Assembly (NCBI RefSeq): GCF_019745455.1
Contig: NZ_JAIETD010000024.1
Span: forward strand, 62,001-126,000
Direction: 5' to 3'
DNA length: 64,000 nt
Origin: Methylobacterium sp.
Lineage (GTDB): Bacteria > Pseudomonadota > Alphaproteobacteria > Rhizobiales > Beijerinckiaceae
Shown: positions 27,927 through 36,556 of the stretch, piece after piece
How the letters are laid out: every line of letters begins with the position of its first letter
How positions within the stretch are numbered: position 1 is the stretch's first letter
Translations under genes and position numbers: made by a program
Notes under the pieces: model-generated
What the model was told of the DNA's origin: nothing
What the model saw: only the letters and a program-made list of their open reading frames with translations
Database searches by the model: none

Positions 27927-29903
27927 ATGCAGCAGCGCACTTACAAACTGGCGGTGATGATCGCCCACGATCTCGTGGCGACCGCGCTGGCCGTGATCCT
28001 CACCTTCGTGTTCCGCTTCAACGGCGATCTCCTCGCCGAACGGCTGCACGCGCTGCCGCTCCTGCTGCCGCCCTTCGTCATCTTCGCAGGCTTCGTCTAC
28101 GCGCGGTTCAAGCTCTACCGCACGAAATGGCGCTTCGCCTCGCTTCCCGATCTCGCCGGGATCGTGCGAGCGGCGAGCGTCCTGGCCCTGACGCTCCTGG
28201 TGCTCGATTACGTCCTCGTCTCCTCGACGATGTACGGCTTCTACTTCTTCGGGAAGATCGCCATCGGCCTCTATTGGGTGCTGCAGGTCTTCCTGCTCGG
28301 CGGCACTCGCCTCGCCTTCCGGTATTTCAAATATGCCCGCTCGCGCCAGACCCAGGCCCGCGGCGCCTCGACGCCGACCCTGCTGCTCGGCCGAGGCTCG
28401 GACATCGAGGTCATCCTGCGCGCCATCGAGGCCGGATCGATCCGGCGGCTGTCGCCGAAGGGCATCCTGTCGCCGCGGGCCGACGAAGCCGGCCAGATCA
28501 TGCGCGGCGTGCCGGTGCTCGGGGGTTTCTCCGACCTCGAGGCGGTGATCGCGGGCCTTGCCGAGCGCGGAACGCCGGTGCGCCGGCTGGTGGCGACGCC
28601 GAGCGCCCTTGCCCCTGAAGCCGAGCCCGACGACCTCATCGTTCGTGCACGTCGCCTCGGCCTGCCGCTGGCGCGGGTGACGAGCCTCGGCGACGGCATG
28701 CGCGATACAGAACTGGCGCCTCTGGAGATCGAGGACCTGCTGCTGCGCCCGACTGTCGAGATCGATCGCCCGAGGCTGGAGCGTTTCCTCAACGGCGCCC
28801 GGGTGATCGTCACCGGCGGCGGCGGTTCGATCGGCGCCGAGATCTGCGCCCGAGCCGTCGCCTTCGGGGCGAGCGCCGTCCTGGTGGTGGAGAGCTCGGA
28901 GCCGGCCCTGCACGGCGTCCTCAACCAGCCGAGCCTTCTTGAAGCCGAAGCCGAGGTTACCGGCGCGCTCGCCGATATCCGCGACGGCGAACGGCTGAGC
29001 GAGGTCTTCGCCGAGTTCCGGCCTGACTACGTCTTCCACGCCGCCGCCTTGAAGCAGGTGCCCTATCTCGAACGCGACTGGACCGAGGGCATCAAGACCA
29101 ACGTCTTCGGCTCGATCAACGTCGCCGAGGCGACGCTGGCGGCAGGCGCGCGGGCCATGGTGATGATCTCCACCGACAAGGCGATCGAGCCGGTGTCGCA
29201 GCTCGGCGTCACCAAGCGATTCGCCGAAATGGTGGCCCAGGCCCACGATGCCGAACAGGCCGCCGGCTCGTCGGCACGAGCCACCCGCCTGATCGCCGTG
29301 CGCTTCGGCAATGTTCTCGGCTCGGTCGGCTCGGTGGTGCCGGTGTTCAAGGCGCAGATCGCCCGCGGCGGCCCGGTAACGGTCACGCATCCCGACATGG
29401 TGCGGTACTTCATGACGGTGCGGGAGGCCGCCGACCTCGTCCTCACCGCCGCTTCCCATGCCGATCGCGAGGGCCGCGCGGACGACCTCGTGGGCGATGA
29501 TCAGCGCGCGGCGGTCTATGTCCTCAAGATGGGCCAGCCCGTGCGCATCCGCGACCTCGCCGAGCGGATGATCCGGCTCGCGGGTTTCGAGCCCGGCGAG
29601 GATATCGAGATCGCCGTCACGGGTGCGCGCCCGGGCGAGCGCCTCAATGAGATCCTGTTCGCACGCGAGGAGCCGCGGGTGACACTCGACGGGATCGACG
29701 GTGTCATGGCGGCTAAGCCTGTCTTTGCGGACCGCACCGTTCTGGCAGGCTGGATCGAACGCCTTCGTGCCGCGGTCGCTTCCGGGGATCGGACGGGTGC
29801 CGAAGCGGTCTTCGAAGAAGCCATTCCGGATTTTCGCCAGCGCGGGTCGAGCACGGCACCGGTCCTGACCGAACTCTCCCAGACCGCCGAGGCAGTTTCC
29901 TGA
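27927..29903 (+). CDS. Membrane nucleotide-sugar 4,6-dehydratase (CapD/WbpM family)
   Basis: 658 aa. Four transmembrane helices occupy about residues 8-130, then a CoA-binding-like domain, then the SDR catalytic domain: VIVTGGGGSIGAEI near residue 293, VFHAAALKQVPYLE, and the catalytic region STDKAIEPVSQLGVTKR. This is the layout of WbpM/CapD/PglF enzymes that dehydrate UDP-GlcNAc. I chose the ATG before the first helix; a TTG 15 codons upstream is possible. The following convergent genes encode a reductase and a lipid-carrier transferase, suggesting a 6-deoxy-HexNAc pathway. Confidence 0.9.
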   Translation: MQQRTYKLAVMIAHDLVATALAVILTFVFRFNGDLLAERLHALPLLLPPFVIFAGFVYARFKLYRTKWRFASLPDLAGIVRAASVLALTLLVLDYVLVSSTMYGFYFFGKIAIGLYWVLQVFLLGGTRLAFRYFKYARSRQTQARGASTPTLLLGRGSDIEVILRAIEAGSIRRLSPKGILSPRADEAGQIMRGVPVLGGFSDLEAVIAGLAERGTPVRRLVATPSALAPEAEPDDLIVRARRLGLPLARVTSLGDGMRDTELAPLEIEDLLLRPTVEIDRPRLERFLNGARVIVTGGGGSIGAEICARAVAFGASAVLVVESSEPALHGVLNQPSLLEAEAEVTGALADIRDGERLSEVFAEFRPDYVFHAAALKQVPYLERDWTEGIKTNVFGSINVAEATLAAGARAMVMISTDKAIEPVSQLGVTKRFAEMVAQAHDAEQAAGSSARATRLIAVRFGNVLGSVGSVVPVFKAQIARGGPVTVTHPDMVRYFMTVREAADLVLTAASHADREGRADDLVGDDQRAAVYVLKMGQPVRIRDLAERMIRLAGFEPGEDIEIAVTGARPGERLNEILFAREEPRVTLDGIDGVMAAKPVFADRTVLAGWIERLRAAVASGDRTGAEAVFEEAIPDFRQRGSSTAPVLTELSQTAEAVS

Positions 29904-30206
29904 ATCAGGCTCATGATCCCGCCAGCCAGTTCGGGATGGCAGGAGGGGGAAAAGGACCTTCAGGATTGAAATTGGTTCTTAGGGAGATGGTGCCCCCAGA
30001 GCACCCATCGGCGCTCCGATCGAGGGGAGACTTTTGCCGAAACCCGTTCGACTGCTCGTAGACGGCGTTCACGCGACCAGCCTCGGCCTCGCGGCTGCTC
30101 CCGCTTCGGCACGGGGATCTCGACCGACCCTGGCGGCGTCCGCGTCGATGACGGACGCCGCTACCGCGACCTTGTCGACGTCCGCAGCCGGGGATCGCAG
30201 CAAGCT
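29904..30206. other. 303-bp gap between convergent genes
   Basis: No gene, RNA or clear terminator is visible. Short open frames exist on both strands but have biased Arg/Ser-rich compositions typical of shadow frames. The sequence around 29955-29990 is AT-richer than its surroundings. Confidence 0.5.
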
Positions 30207-31139
30207 TCATGCGCTCGTCACCATCGATCGCGCGAGGGCGGCAAGCCCGTCTCGGCTCGTCCGTCGCGGCGTCCAGCCAAGGGCCAGAATGCCCTCCGGC
30301 TGGACCATGAGGTCCGCGGCGATCCGCGTGAAGGCCTCTTCACGACCGGTCAGTCGACCGGCGAGTCGAAGCGCTGCTTCCGGACAGGGTAGCAGCCCCG
30401 CTTGGCGGCCGTACCCCAGACGCAGAGCCGTGATCATCTCCGGCAATGTAAGGGGATCGGGCTCGGCGACGACGAGCGGGCGGGCGAGCGGCGCCGAGGT
30501 CGTCAGAACGGCAGCGACAGCGTCGGACAAGCCATCGAGCGAGACGAGCGACCGCCGTCCGCGGATGCTGGCAAGCGGTAGCGGATAGGGTGTGGCGGCG
30601 AGCTTGAGGAGCGCGGCCATGTTGCCCTTCACGCCCTCGCCGTAGACCAGCACCGGGCGCAGGGCGACCCAGTCGATCCCGATCTCCGACAGGGCGCGCT
30701 CGGCCTCGAGCTTGGATCGGCCATAGGCGTCGGTGGGAGCAGGCGTATCGGTCTCCCGCACGACGCCCTCGGCGCTCGGCCCGGTCTGGGCGCGGATCGA
30801 GGACAGGAACACGAAGCGGCGCACCTTCGCCTTGGCCGCAGCCTCGCCGAGGCGGCGCGTCGCGTCGGTGTTCGATGAGCGGTAATCGTCCTCCGGCGCG
30901 CCCGACATCGCGTGCGCAAGGCCCGCGGAATGGACGACGGCATCGACGCCGGCCAGGGCGGCGGCCATGTTCATCGGTCGGGTCAGATCCCCGACGACGG
31001 CGCCGCTCGCGCCCTCCGGCACCTCGATCGGCCGGCGCAGCAGGACCCGGACGCGGAAGCCCTTGGCGGACAAGGTCTTGAGGAGATGGCGCCCGATGAA
31101 GCCGGTGGCTCCGGTGAGCGCGATGAGGGGTCCGCTCAA
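30207..31139 (-). CDS. NAD-dependent epimerase/4-keto sugar reductase (WbpV-like)
   Basis: 310 aa extended SDR. N-terminal ALTGATGFIGRHL binds NAD(P); LSSIRAQ and YGRSKLEAE (YxxxK) are catalytic. The TTG start at 31139 is supported by GAGAGG eight bases upstream; the frame is open far upstream but there it shadows the next gene. Neighbours suggest it reduces the 4-keto product of the WbpM-like dehydratase, as WbpV or WreQ do when UDP-QuiNAc or UDP-FucNAc is made. It lies 17 bases after the transferase gene, so the two form an operon. Confidence 0.85.
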   Translation of the reverse strand: MSGPLIALTGATGFIGRHLLKTLSAKGFRVRVLLRRPIEVPEGASGAVVGDLTRPMNMAAALAGVDAVVHSAGLAHAMSGAPEDDYRSSNTDATRRLGEAAAKAKVRRFVFLSSIRAQTGPSAEGVVRETDTPAPTDAYGRSKLEAERALSEIGIDWVALRPVLVYGEGVKGNMAALLKLAATPYPLPLASIRGRRSLVSLDGLSDAVAAVLTTSAPLARPLVVAEPDPLTLPEMITALRLGYGRQAGLLPCPEAALRLAGRLTGREEAFTRIAADLMVQPEGILALGWTPRRTSRDGLAALARSMVTSA

Positions 31140-31156
31140 AATCCCAGCCTCTCTCG

Positions 31157-32164
31157 TCAGATCGCCATGCGACGGGACCGCGAGAAGTCGCGAAGCGTCA
31201 GTGCCACGGCGCCGATGCCCGCTGCCAGCGCCAGTATGGTGACCGTCGAGGACGGCCAAACCAAGGTGAGCGCCGCAAGTCCTGCGAGCCAGAGGTTCAG
31301 CACGAAGACCCGCGTGACGACCGCCATCACCGGGAGGCCGTTCACGGTGGCGCGCTGATAGAAATGGCTGCGATGCGCCTGCCAGATGCGTTCGCCCCGT
31401 GCGGCCCGGCGCAGCAGCGTGAGGGTGGCGTCGGCAAGGTAGTAGAGCGGCAGAAGGATCGCCGCCGCGAATCCGCCATCGAGCGCGAGCCGATAGAGCA
31501 GCCAGGCGACCATAAGCCCGATCGGCAACGAGCCGACATCGCCGAGGAACAGCCCCGCCACCGGCCGGTTGAACGGCGCGAAGCCGAGCATGGCCCCGAG
31601 CAGGCAGGCCGCCACCAGGGTTGGCAAAGCCGGGAATCCGCCTGCGAGGCCGATCAGGGTCAGCGCCCCGGCGATGGGCACGATCTCCGCGACCGTCATC
31701 CAGTCGAGCCCGTCCATGAAGTTGGTGAGATTCACGAACCATACGCCGGCGACGACAGCGAGCACCCGCTCGAGCGGCAGAGGCAGGGCGGGAACGAGCC
31801 GGCCGCCGACGCCGAAGACGACGCCGGCCACGACGGCCACCTGGATCGTGAGGCGCAGCGACGCCGGGAGGGGCCGGATATCGTCGACGGCGCCGAGGAT
31901 GGCCAGGGCCAGGATCGCGTGCGAGAGCAGCAGCGCCTCGATGGCATCCAGCCCCGGGCCGGACATGGCGAGGGCAAAACCGCACACGACGAGGACGGCC
32001 AGCACGACCGCGATGCCGCCGCCCTGCGGTATCGGCACGGTGTGGCTCGACCGCGCGTTCGGCCGGGCCAGGGCATAACGGTGGAGCAGAGGCCGCAGAA
32101 GGACGATCAAGCCGGCGCTCAGGCCGGCGGCGAGCGGTACGGCGACGAGCGGCGCTAGGGACAT
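31157..32164 (-). CDS. WecA/WbpL-like undecaprenyl-phosphate sugar-1-phosphate transferase
   Basis: 335 aa with about ten transmembrane helices. The polyprenyl-phosphate HexNAc-1-P transferase motifs are present: SSHTVPIPQGGG near residue 45, NFMDGLDWMT near 160, LFLGDVGSLPIG near 215 and AHRSHFYQRA near 275. It probably loads a HexNAc-1-phosphate onto undecaprenyl phosphate and so starts an O-antigen or exopolysaccharide unit. The ATG at 32164 places the first helix at residues 4-24; the longer frame upstream is non-coding. Confidence 0.9.
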   Translation of the reverse strand: MSLAPLVAVPLAAGLSAGLIVLLRPLLHRYALARPNARSSHTVPIPQGGGIAVVLAVLVVCGFALAMSGPGLDAIEALLLSHAILALAILGAVDDIRPLPASLRLTIQVAVVAGVVFGVGGRLVPALPLPLERVLAVVAGVWFVNLTNFMDGLDWMTVAEIVPIAGALTLIGLAGGFPALPTLVAACLLGAMLGFAPFNRPVAGLFLGDVGSLPIGLMVAWLLYRLALDGGFAAAILLPLYYLADATLTLLRRAARGERIWQAHRSHFYQRATVNGLPVMAVVTRVFVLNLWLAGLAALTLVWPSSTVTILALAAGIGAVALTLRDFSRSRRMAI

Positions 32165-32213
32165 GCGGCGGGGGCGTTCCACTGACGCGTTTACACGGGA
32201 TCTCGTCCCTTTC

Positions 32214-32230
32214 CCCTCTACGGGAGAGGG
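32214..32230. repeat. CCCTCT/AGAGGG hairpin
   Basis: Six-bp inverted repeat with loop ACGGG in the 246-bp gap upstream of the sugar transferase and downstream of ecm. Similar C/G-rich hairpins flank glyS and the 21.5-kb small gene. Confidence 0.35.
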
Positions 32231-32318
32231 TGGCCCATGAAGTGGGTTGGAAAAGGAAAGCACTGGTCTGTCCGGAAAGGTCGCGGTCCCCTCTTCCGAC
32301 CGGCAGCCGCCGGGTAAT

Positions 32319-32351
32319 CTCCCCCACCCAAGTCGGGCCTGCCGACCTGGG
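32319..32351. repeat. Degenerate copy of the 24-kb palindromic element
   Basis: CTCCCCCAC followed by CCCAAGTCGGGC (32327-32338) and the imperfect partner GCCGACCTGGG (32341-32351). It shares CTCCCCCAC and the CCCAAGTCGGGC arm with the element at 24141-24226, but lacks the first inner palindrome and the right outer arm. It lies 60 bases from the ecm stop. Confidence 0.6.
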
Positions 32352-32410
32352 CACCTTAGCGCCGATACCCACCAGGCCGGATACCCGTAGAGAAAGGGTT
32401 CTGCAGAGCC

Positions 32411-34462
32411 TCAGAACACCTTCTCGGCGCTGCCCCGCGATGAGCCGGCGACGCCATCCGCCTTATCGGCCGCCTGCTTGTCCAGGGCCCGGCCGACCAC
32501 CTTGGCGATGCCGATCATGATCGTGTCGAGGATGTAGTCCTTGGGCGTATAGACCGCGGTGACGCCCATGTTCTTGAGGACGAGTTCGTCGTCCGGCGAG
32601 ATGATGCCGCCGACGACGACCGGGACGTGGTCGAGGCCGGCCTCGCGCATTTTCGCTTTCACGTCGCGGACCAGCGGCACGTGAGAGCCCGACAGGATGG
32701 AGAGTCCGACGACATGGGCGCCGGTTTCCTTCGCCTTGGCGACGATCTCGGCAGGGGTCTGGCGGATGCCGTCATAGGTCACGTCGAAGCCGACGTCGCG
32801 GGCGCGGAGCGCGATTTGCTCGGCGCCGTTCGAATGGCCGTCGAGGCCGGGCTTGCCGACCACCATCTTGGGCTGCTCGCCGAGCCGCTCGCCGAGATCG
32901 GCGATGAGGAGCTTGGCCTCCTCTGCCGCACCTGACGACACCGTCTCCAGGGTGACGCCGGTCGGGGCGCGGTACTCGCCGAAGACCTGGCGCAGGCGCC
33001 CGCCCCATTCGCCGGTGGTGACGCCGGCTTTTGCCGCCGCGATCGAGACCGGCATGATGTTGGCTCCCGAGCGGGCCGCGGCCTCGAGCTCGTCGAGGGC
33101 CTTGTCGACGGCCTTCTGATCGCGCTTGCCTCGCCACTCGCGGATGCGCTGTTCGGCTTCCATCTCGACGGTCTCGGAGACGGTGAAGATCGCGCCCTCC
33201 CCCGCCGTCAGCGGCGAGGGCTCGCCGGCCTGGAACTTGTTGACGCCGACCACGATCTGGTCGCCGGCCTCGATCGCCGAGATGCGCTTGGCGTTCGACT
33301 CGACGAGCGCGCGCTTCAGGGCGCCGGTCTCCACCGCCGCGACCGCGCCGCCGATGCCGCCGATCTGGTCGAGCGCCGCACGGGTCTGCGTCTTCAACTC
33401 CTCGACCTTGGCGTCGATGACCTTGGAGCCGTCGAAGATGTCGTCGTATTCGAGGAGGTCGGTTTCGAAGGCGAGGATCTGCTGCATTCGCATCGACCAT
33501 TGCTGGTCCCAGGGACGTGGCAGGCCGAGCGCCTCGTTCCAGGCGGGAAGCTGCACCGCCCGGGCCCGGGCGCGCTTCGACAGCGTCACCGCCAGCATCT
33601 CGATGAGGATACGGTGGACGTTGTTCTCAGGCTGCTGCTCGGTCAATCCGAGGGAGTTGACCTGGACGCCGTAGCGGAAGATCCGCTTCTTCGGGTCGGT
33701 GATGCCGTATCGCTCCTGTGCGATCTCATCCCAGAGCTCGGAGAATGCCCGCATCTTGCAGATCTCGGTGACGAACCGCATCCCGGCATTCACGAAGAAC
33801 GAGATGCGGCTGAACACGTCCGCGAAGCTCGCCTCGTCGAAATCGGGATCCTCCCGCACGGTGTCGAGCACCGCGATGGCGATGGCGAGGGCGTAGGAGA
33901 GTTCCTGGACCGGCGTCGCCCCCGCCTCCTGCAGGTGGTAGGAGCAGACATTCATCGGGTTCCACTTCGGCACTTCCTTGGTGGTGAACAGGATCACGTC
34001 CTTGGTCAGCCGCAGCGAGGGCGCCGGGGGAAACACGTAGGTGCCGCGCGACAGGTACTCCTTGATGATGTCGTTCTGCGTCGTGCCCTGTAGGCCCGCG
34101 AACGGCACGCCCTGCTCCTCGGCAACGGCAAGGTAGAGCGAGAGCAGCCACGGCGCCGTGGCGTTGATCGTCATCGAGGTGTTCATCTGCGCCAGCGGAA
34201 TCTGGTCGAACAGGGTGCGCATGTCGCCGAGATGCGCGATCGACACGCCGACCTTGCCGACCTCGCCGCGAGCGAGCTCGTGGTCTGGGTCGTAGCCGGT
34301 CTGGGTCGGCAGGTCGAAAGCCACCGACAGGCCTGTCTGGCCCTTGGCGAGGTTGCCACGGTAGAGCGCGTTCGATTCCTTGGCGTTGGAATGCCCGGCA
34401 TAGGTCCGGATGATCCAGGGCTTGTCGCGCTTGACCTCTGCGATGGTCGCATTCGCGCTCAT
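32411..34462 (-). CDS. ecm: Ethylmalonyl-CoA mutase, coenzyme B12-dependent
   Basis: 683 aa. N-terminal mutase domain (WIIRTYAGHSNAKESNALYR, split here as TYAGHSNAKESN; FDLPTQTGYDPD) and C-terminal B12-binding domain with GKPGLDGHSNGAEQ (DxHxxG) near residue 555. It isomerises (2R)-ethylmalonyl-CoA to methylsuccinyl-CoA, a unique step of the ethylmalonyl-CoA pathway, known as MeaA in Methylobacterium. It is divergent from crotonyl-CoA carboxylase/reductase, the enzyme that supplies ethylmalonyl-CoA. Other mutases of this family share the fold, but this neighbour and the absence of a small subunit support the assignment. Confidence 0.94.
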   Translation of the reverse strand: MSANATIAEVKRDKPWIIRTYAGHSNAKESNALYRGNLAKGQTGLSVAFDLPTQTGYDPDHELARGEVGKVGVSIAHLGDMRTLFDQIPLAQMNTSMTINATAPWLLSLYLAVAEEQGVPFAGLQGTTQNDIIKEYLSRGTYVFPPAPSLRLTKDVILFTTKEVPKWNPMNVCSYHLQEAGATPVQELSYALAIAIAVLDTVREDPDFDEASFADVFSRISFFVNAGMRFVTEICKMRAFSELWDEIAQERYGITDPKKRIFRYGVQVNSLGLTEQQPENNVHRILIEMLAVTLSKRARARAVQLPAWNEALGLPRPWDQQWSMRMQQILAFETDLLEYDDIFDGSKVIDAKVEELKTQTRAALDQIGGIGGAVAAVETGALKRALVESNAKRISAIEAGDQIVVGVNKFQAGEPSPLTAGEGAIFTVSETVEMEAEQRIREWRGKRDQKAVDKALDELEAAARSGANIMPVSIAAAKAGVTTGEWGGRLRQVFGEYRAPTGVTLETVSSGAAEEAKLLIADLGERLGEQPKMVVGKPGLDGHSNGAEQIALRARDVGFDVTYDGIRQTPAEIVAKAKETGAHVVGLSILSGSHVPLVRDVKAKMREAGLDHVPVVVGGIISPDDELVLKNMGVTAVYTPKDYILDTIMIGIAKVVGRALDKQAADKADGVAGSSRGSAEKVF

Positions 34463-34802
34463 TCCACGTGGCTCCGTCTCGATGATGTTGCGCGGCTAGG
34501 GAGCCGCTCGCTGCGCGGCACCCTAGCCAAGCCTCACCGATCCGTCATCTGCCGGCTGACGTTCCTGAACGGACGAGCGGACCCGCAGTATCTAAAAAAT
34601 TCTTCGCGCCTCCATGAAGCGATTTCACGGCGACAGCAGCTCATGGAGTAAGCCAAGGCCTTAATACTTTATACCAGTCTTAACATAGCAGATGAGACCC
34701 CATTTTACCTGGGGCATAGCCGATTCTCGGCCTTTTGGGGGCCTTGGAGCGGCTACGGTTCGCCGATATAGGGGCGCCATAGCAGTTGCAGGGAGATCCA
34801 GG
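34463..34802. promoter_or_regulatory. Divergent ecm/ccr intergenic region
   Basis: 340 bases with no gene. The stretch 34588-34715 is AT-rich compared with the window and includes TTAATAC...TCTTAAC near 34660-34685, suited to promoters. A CCCCA/TGGGG inverted repeat with a seven-base spacer lies at 34698-34714. GGGAG precedes the ccr ATG. In M. extorquens a TetR-type regulator (CcrR) activates ccr expression; I cannot identify its site from memory. Confidence 0.5.
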
Positions 34803-36086
34803 ATGTCGGCAGGGGCACAGTTGAAGCAGAGCGAAGTCAAGGACCTCTATGAACTCGGCGAGATCCCGCCGCTCGGACACGTGCCGGCCAAGATGTATGC
34901 CTGGGCGATCCGGCGCGAGCGCCACGGACCGCCTGAGGATTCGTTCAAGGTCGAGGTTCTTCCGACCTGGGAGATCGGCGATGACGAAGTGCTCGTCTAC
35001 GTCATGGCCGCCGGCATCAACTACAACGGCGTCTGGGCTGGCTTGGGCGAGCCGATCTCGCCTTTCGACGTGCATAAAAGCGACTATCATATCGCCGGTT
35101 CCGACGCCTCGGGCATCGTCTGGGCGGTGGGCGCCAAGGTGAAGCGCTGGAAGGTCGGCGACGAGGTCATCATCCACTGCAACCAAGATGACGGCGACGA
35201 CGAGGAATGCAACGGCGGTGACCCGATGTTCTCGCCGAGCCAGAGGATCTGGGGCTACGAGACCGGGGACGGCTCCTTCGCCCAGTTCTGCCGGGTGCAG
35301 TCGCGCCAGCTCATGCAGCGCCCCAAGCACCTGACCTGGGAGGAAGGTGCCTGCTACACCCTCACCCTCGCCACCGCCTACCGCATGCTGTTCGGCCACG
35401 CCCCTCACACCGTGAGGCCAGGCCAGAACGTGCTGATCTGGGGCGCCTCGGGCGGCCTTGGCGTGTTCGGCGTGCAGCTCTGCGCGGCCTCCGGCGCCAA
35501 CGCCATCGCGGTGATTTCGGACGAGTCCAAGCGCGACTACGTCATGAGCCTCGGGGCCAAGGGTGTCATCAACCGCAAGGATTTCGATTGCTGGGGTCAG
35601 CTCCCCAAGGTGAACTCGCCCGAGTTCCACGCCTGGACCAAGGAAGCGCGCAAGTTCGGCAAGGCGATCTGGGACATCACCGGCAAGGGCAACGACGTCG
35701 ACATCGTGTTCGAGCACCCGGGCGAGGCGACCTTCCCGGTCTCGGCGCTGGTGGTGAAGCGCGGCGGCATGGTGGTGTTCTGCGCCGGCACGACGGGCTT
35801 CAATATCACCTTCGACGCCCGCTACGTCTGGATGCGCCAGAAGCGAATTCAGGGCTCGCACTTCGCCCATCTCAAGCAGGCGTCCGCCGCCAACCAGTTC
35901 GTTCTGGATCAGCGCATCGACCCGTGCATGAGTGAGGTCTTCCCGTGGGACAAGATCCCTCACGCCCACACCAAGATGTGGAAGAACCAGCACCCGCCCG
36001 GCAACATGGCCTGCCTCGTCAACGCCCCGCGCGCCGGTCTGCGCACCCTGGAAGACGTCATCGAGGCTGGGCCGCTCAAGCGCTGA
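34803..36086 (+). CDS. ccr: Crotonyl-CoA carboxylase/reductase
   Basis: 427 aa medium-chain dehydrogenase/reductase that reductively carboxylates crotonyl-CoA to ethylmalonyl-CoA with NADPH and CO2. It has NYNGVWAGLGEP, GSDASGIVWAVG, the nucleotide-binding WGASGGLGVFGVQL near residue 215, and the C-terminal HTKMWKNQHPPGN. GGGAG lies eight bases before the chosen ATG; the longer frame adds 37 residues without similarity. Ccr, Ecm and the later enzymes of the pathway regenerate glyoxylate for C1 and C2 assimilation in organisms without isocitrate lyase. Confidence 0.96.
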   Translation: MSAGAQLKQSEVKDLYELGEIPPLGHVPAKMYAWAIRRERHGPPEDSFKVEVLPTWEIGDDEVLVYVMAAGINYNGVWAGLGEPISPFDVHKSDYHIAGSDASGIVWAVGAKVKRWKVGDEVIIHCNQDDGDDEECNGGDPMFSPSQRIWGYETGDGSFAQFCRVQSRQLMQRPKHLTWEEGACYTLTLATAYRMLFGHAPHTVRPGQNVLIWGASGGLGVFGVQLCAASGANAIAVISDESKRDYVMSLGAKGVINRKDFDCWGQLPKVNSPEFHAWTKEARKFGKAIWDITGKGNDVDIVFEHPGEATFPVSALVVKRGGMVVFCAGTTGFNITFDARYVWMRQKRIQGSHFAHLKQASAANQFVLDQRIDPCMSEVFPWDKIPHAHTKMWKNQHPPGNMACLVNAPRAGLRTLEDVIEAGPLKR

Positions 36087-36110
36087 ACCTGCGGTAGCGG
36101 ATGATCGACA

Positions 36111-36144
36111 AAGGCCTTCGACCTCGCGGTCGGAGGCCTTTTTT
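36111..36144 (+). terminator. Rho-independent terminator of ccr
   Basis: AAGGCCTTCGACC (36111-36123), loop TCGC, GGTCGGAGGCCTT (36128-36140), with one T-G wobble, followed by six T (36139-36144). This is the clearest terminator in the window. It ends six bases before the ribosome binding site of the next gene. Confidence 0.9.
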
Positions 36145-36162
36145 GCTGAAGGAGCGGGACAG

Positions 36163-36438
36163 ATGGCAGAGTCGGACCGGGACGAGAAGGAGACGCCTCG
36201 CCGTCTGGAGCTACGCGAGTTCGAGACGAGCATGACCGCTGTGCTGCACCAAGCCCGGCACGGCAGCTCGTTCGTTGTCACGTCGGGGGATGAGGTACTG
36301 ACCGAGGTCCACCCGCCATCGAAGTCGCTTCGATTCCGCCGCCAGCCCGGTGCTTTGCGAGGCAGAATCCGCATGGCAGGCGATTTCGACGTGTTCACGG
36401 CACGGGCCCTGGCCACGATCGAAGGCGAGGAGGGATGA
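36163..36438 (+). CDS. Phd/YefM-type antitoxin-like protein, no toxin partner
   Basis: 91 aa. A basic N-terminus precedes a Phd-like fold (LELREFETSMTAVLHQA, VVTSGDEVLTEVHPP) and the C-terminal GALRGRIRMAGDFDVF, which is typical of Phd antitoxins (GALKGKIRIADDFD). GGAG precedes the ATG. The next frame overlaps by ATGA but encodes no VapC- or Doc-like toxin. It is either an orphan antitoxin or a Phd-type transcription regulator. It directly follows the ccr terminator, so it needs its own promoter or read-through. Confidence 0.65.
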   Translation: MAESDRDEKETPRRLELREFETSMTAVLHQARHGSSFVVTSGDEVLTEVHPPSKSLRFRRQPGALRGRIRMAGDFDVFTARALATIEGEEG

Positions 36439-36556
36439 CGCTCTTCAGCACCAAGGAACGATGGTTCGCGGCGACCGTTAATCTTGTTGCAACGCAGCAT
36501 CAGCGCCCCAACCTGAGGCGACTTGCGTGCGATCCCCCAAGATCGGATGTCACCCT

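Noticed and set aside
29911..30210. Minus-strand 99-codon frame in the gap after the dehydratase
   Set aside because: Arg/Ser/Gly-rich, no start signal, no protein-like pattern.
30207..32372. 721-codon minus-strand frame
   Set aside because: Only its last 310 codons are real (the reductase); the first part is the shadow of the sugar transferase gene.
34660..34685. TTAA...TTAAC upstream of ccr as a CtrA site
   Set aside because: The two halves are 15 bases apart rather than 7, so it does not fit the CtrA consensus.
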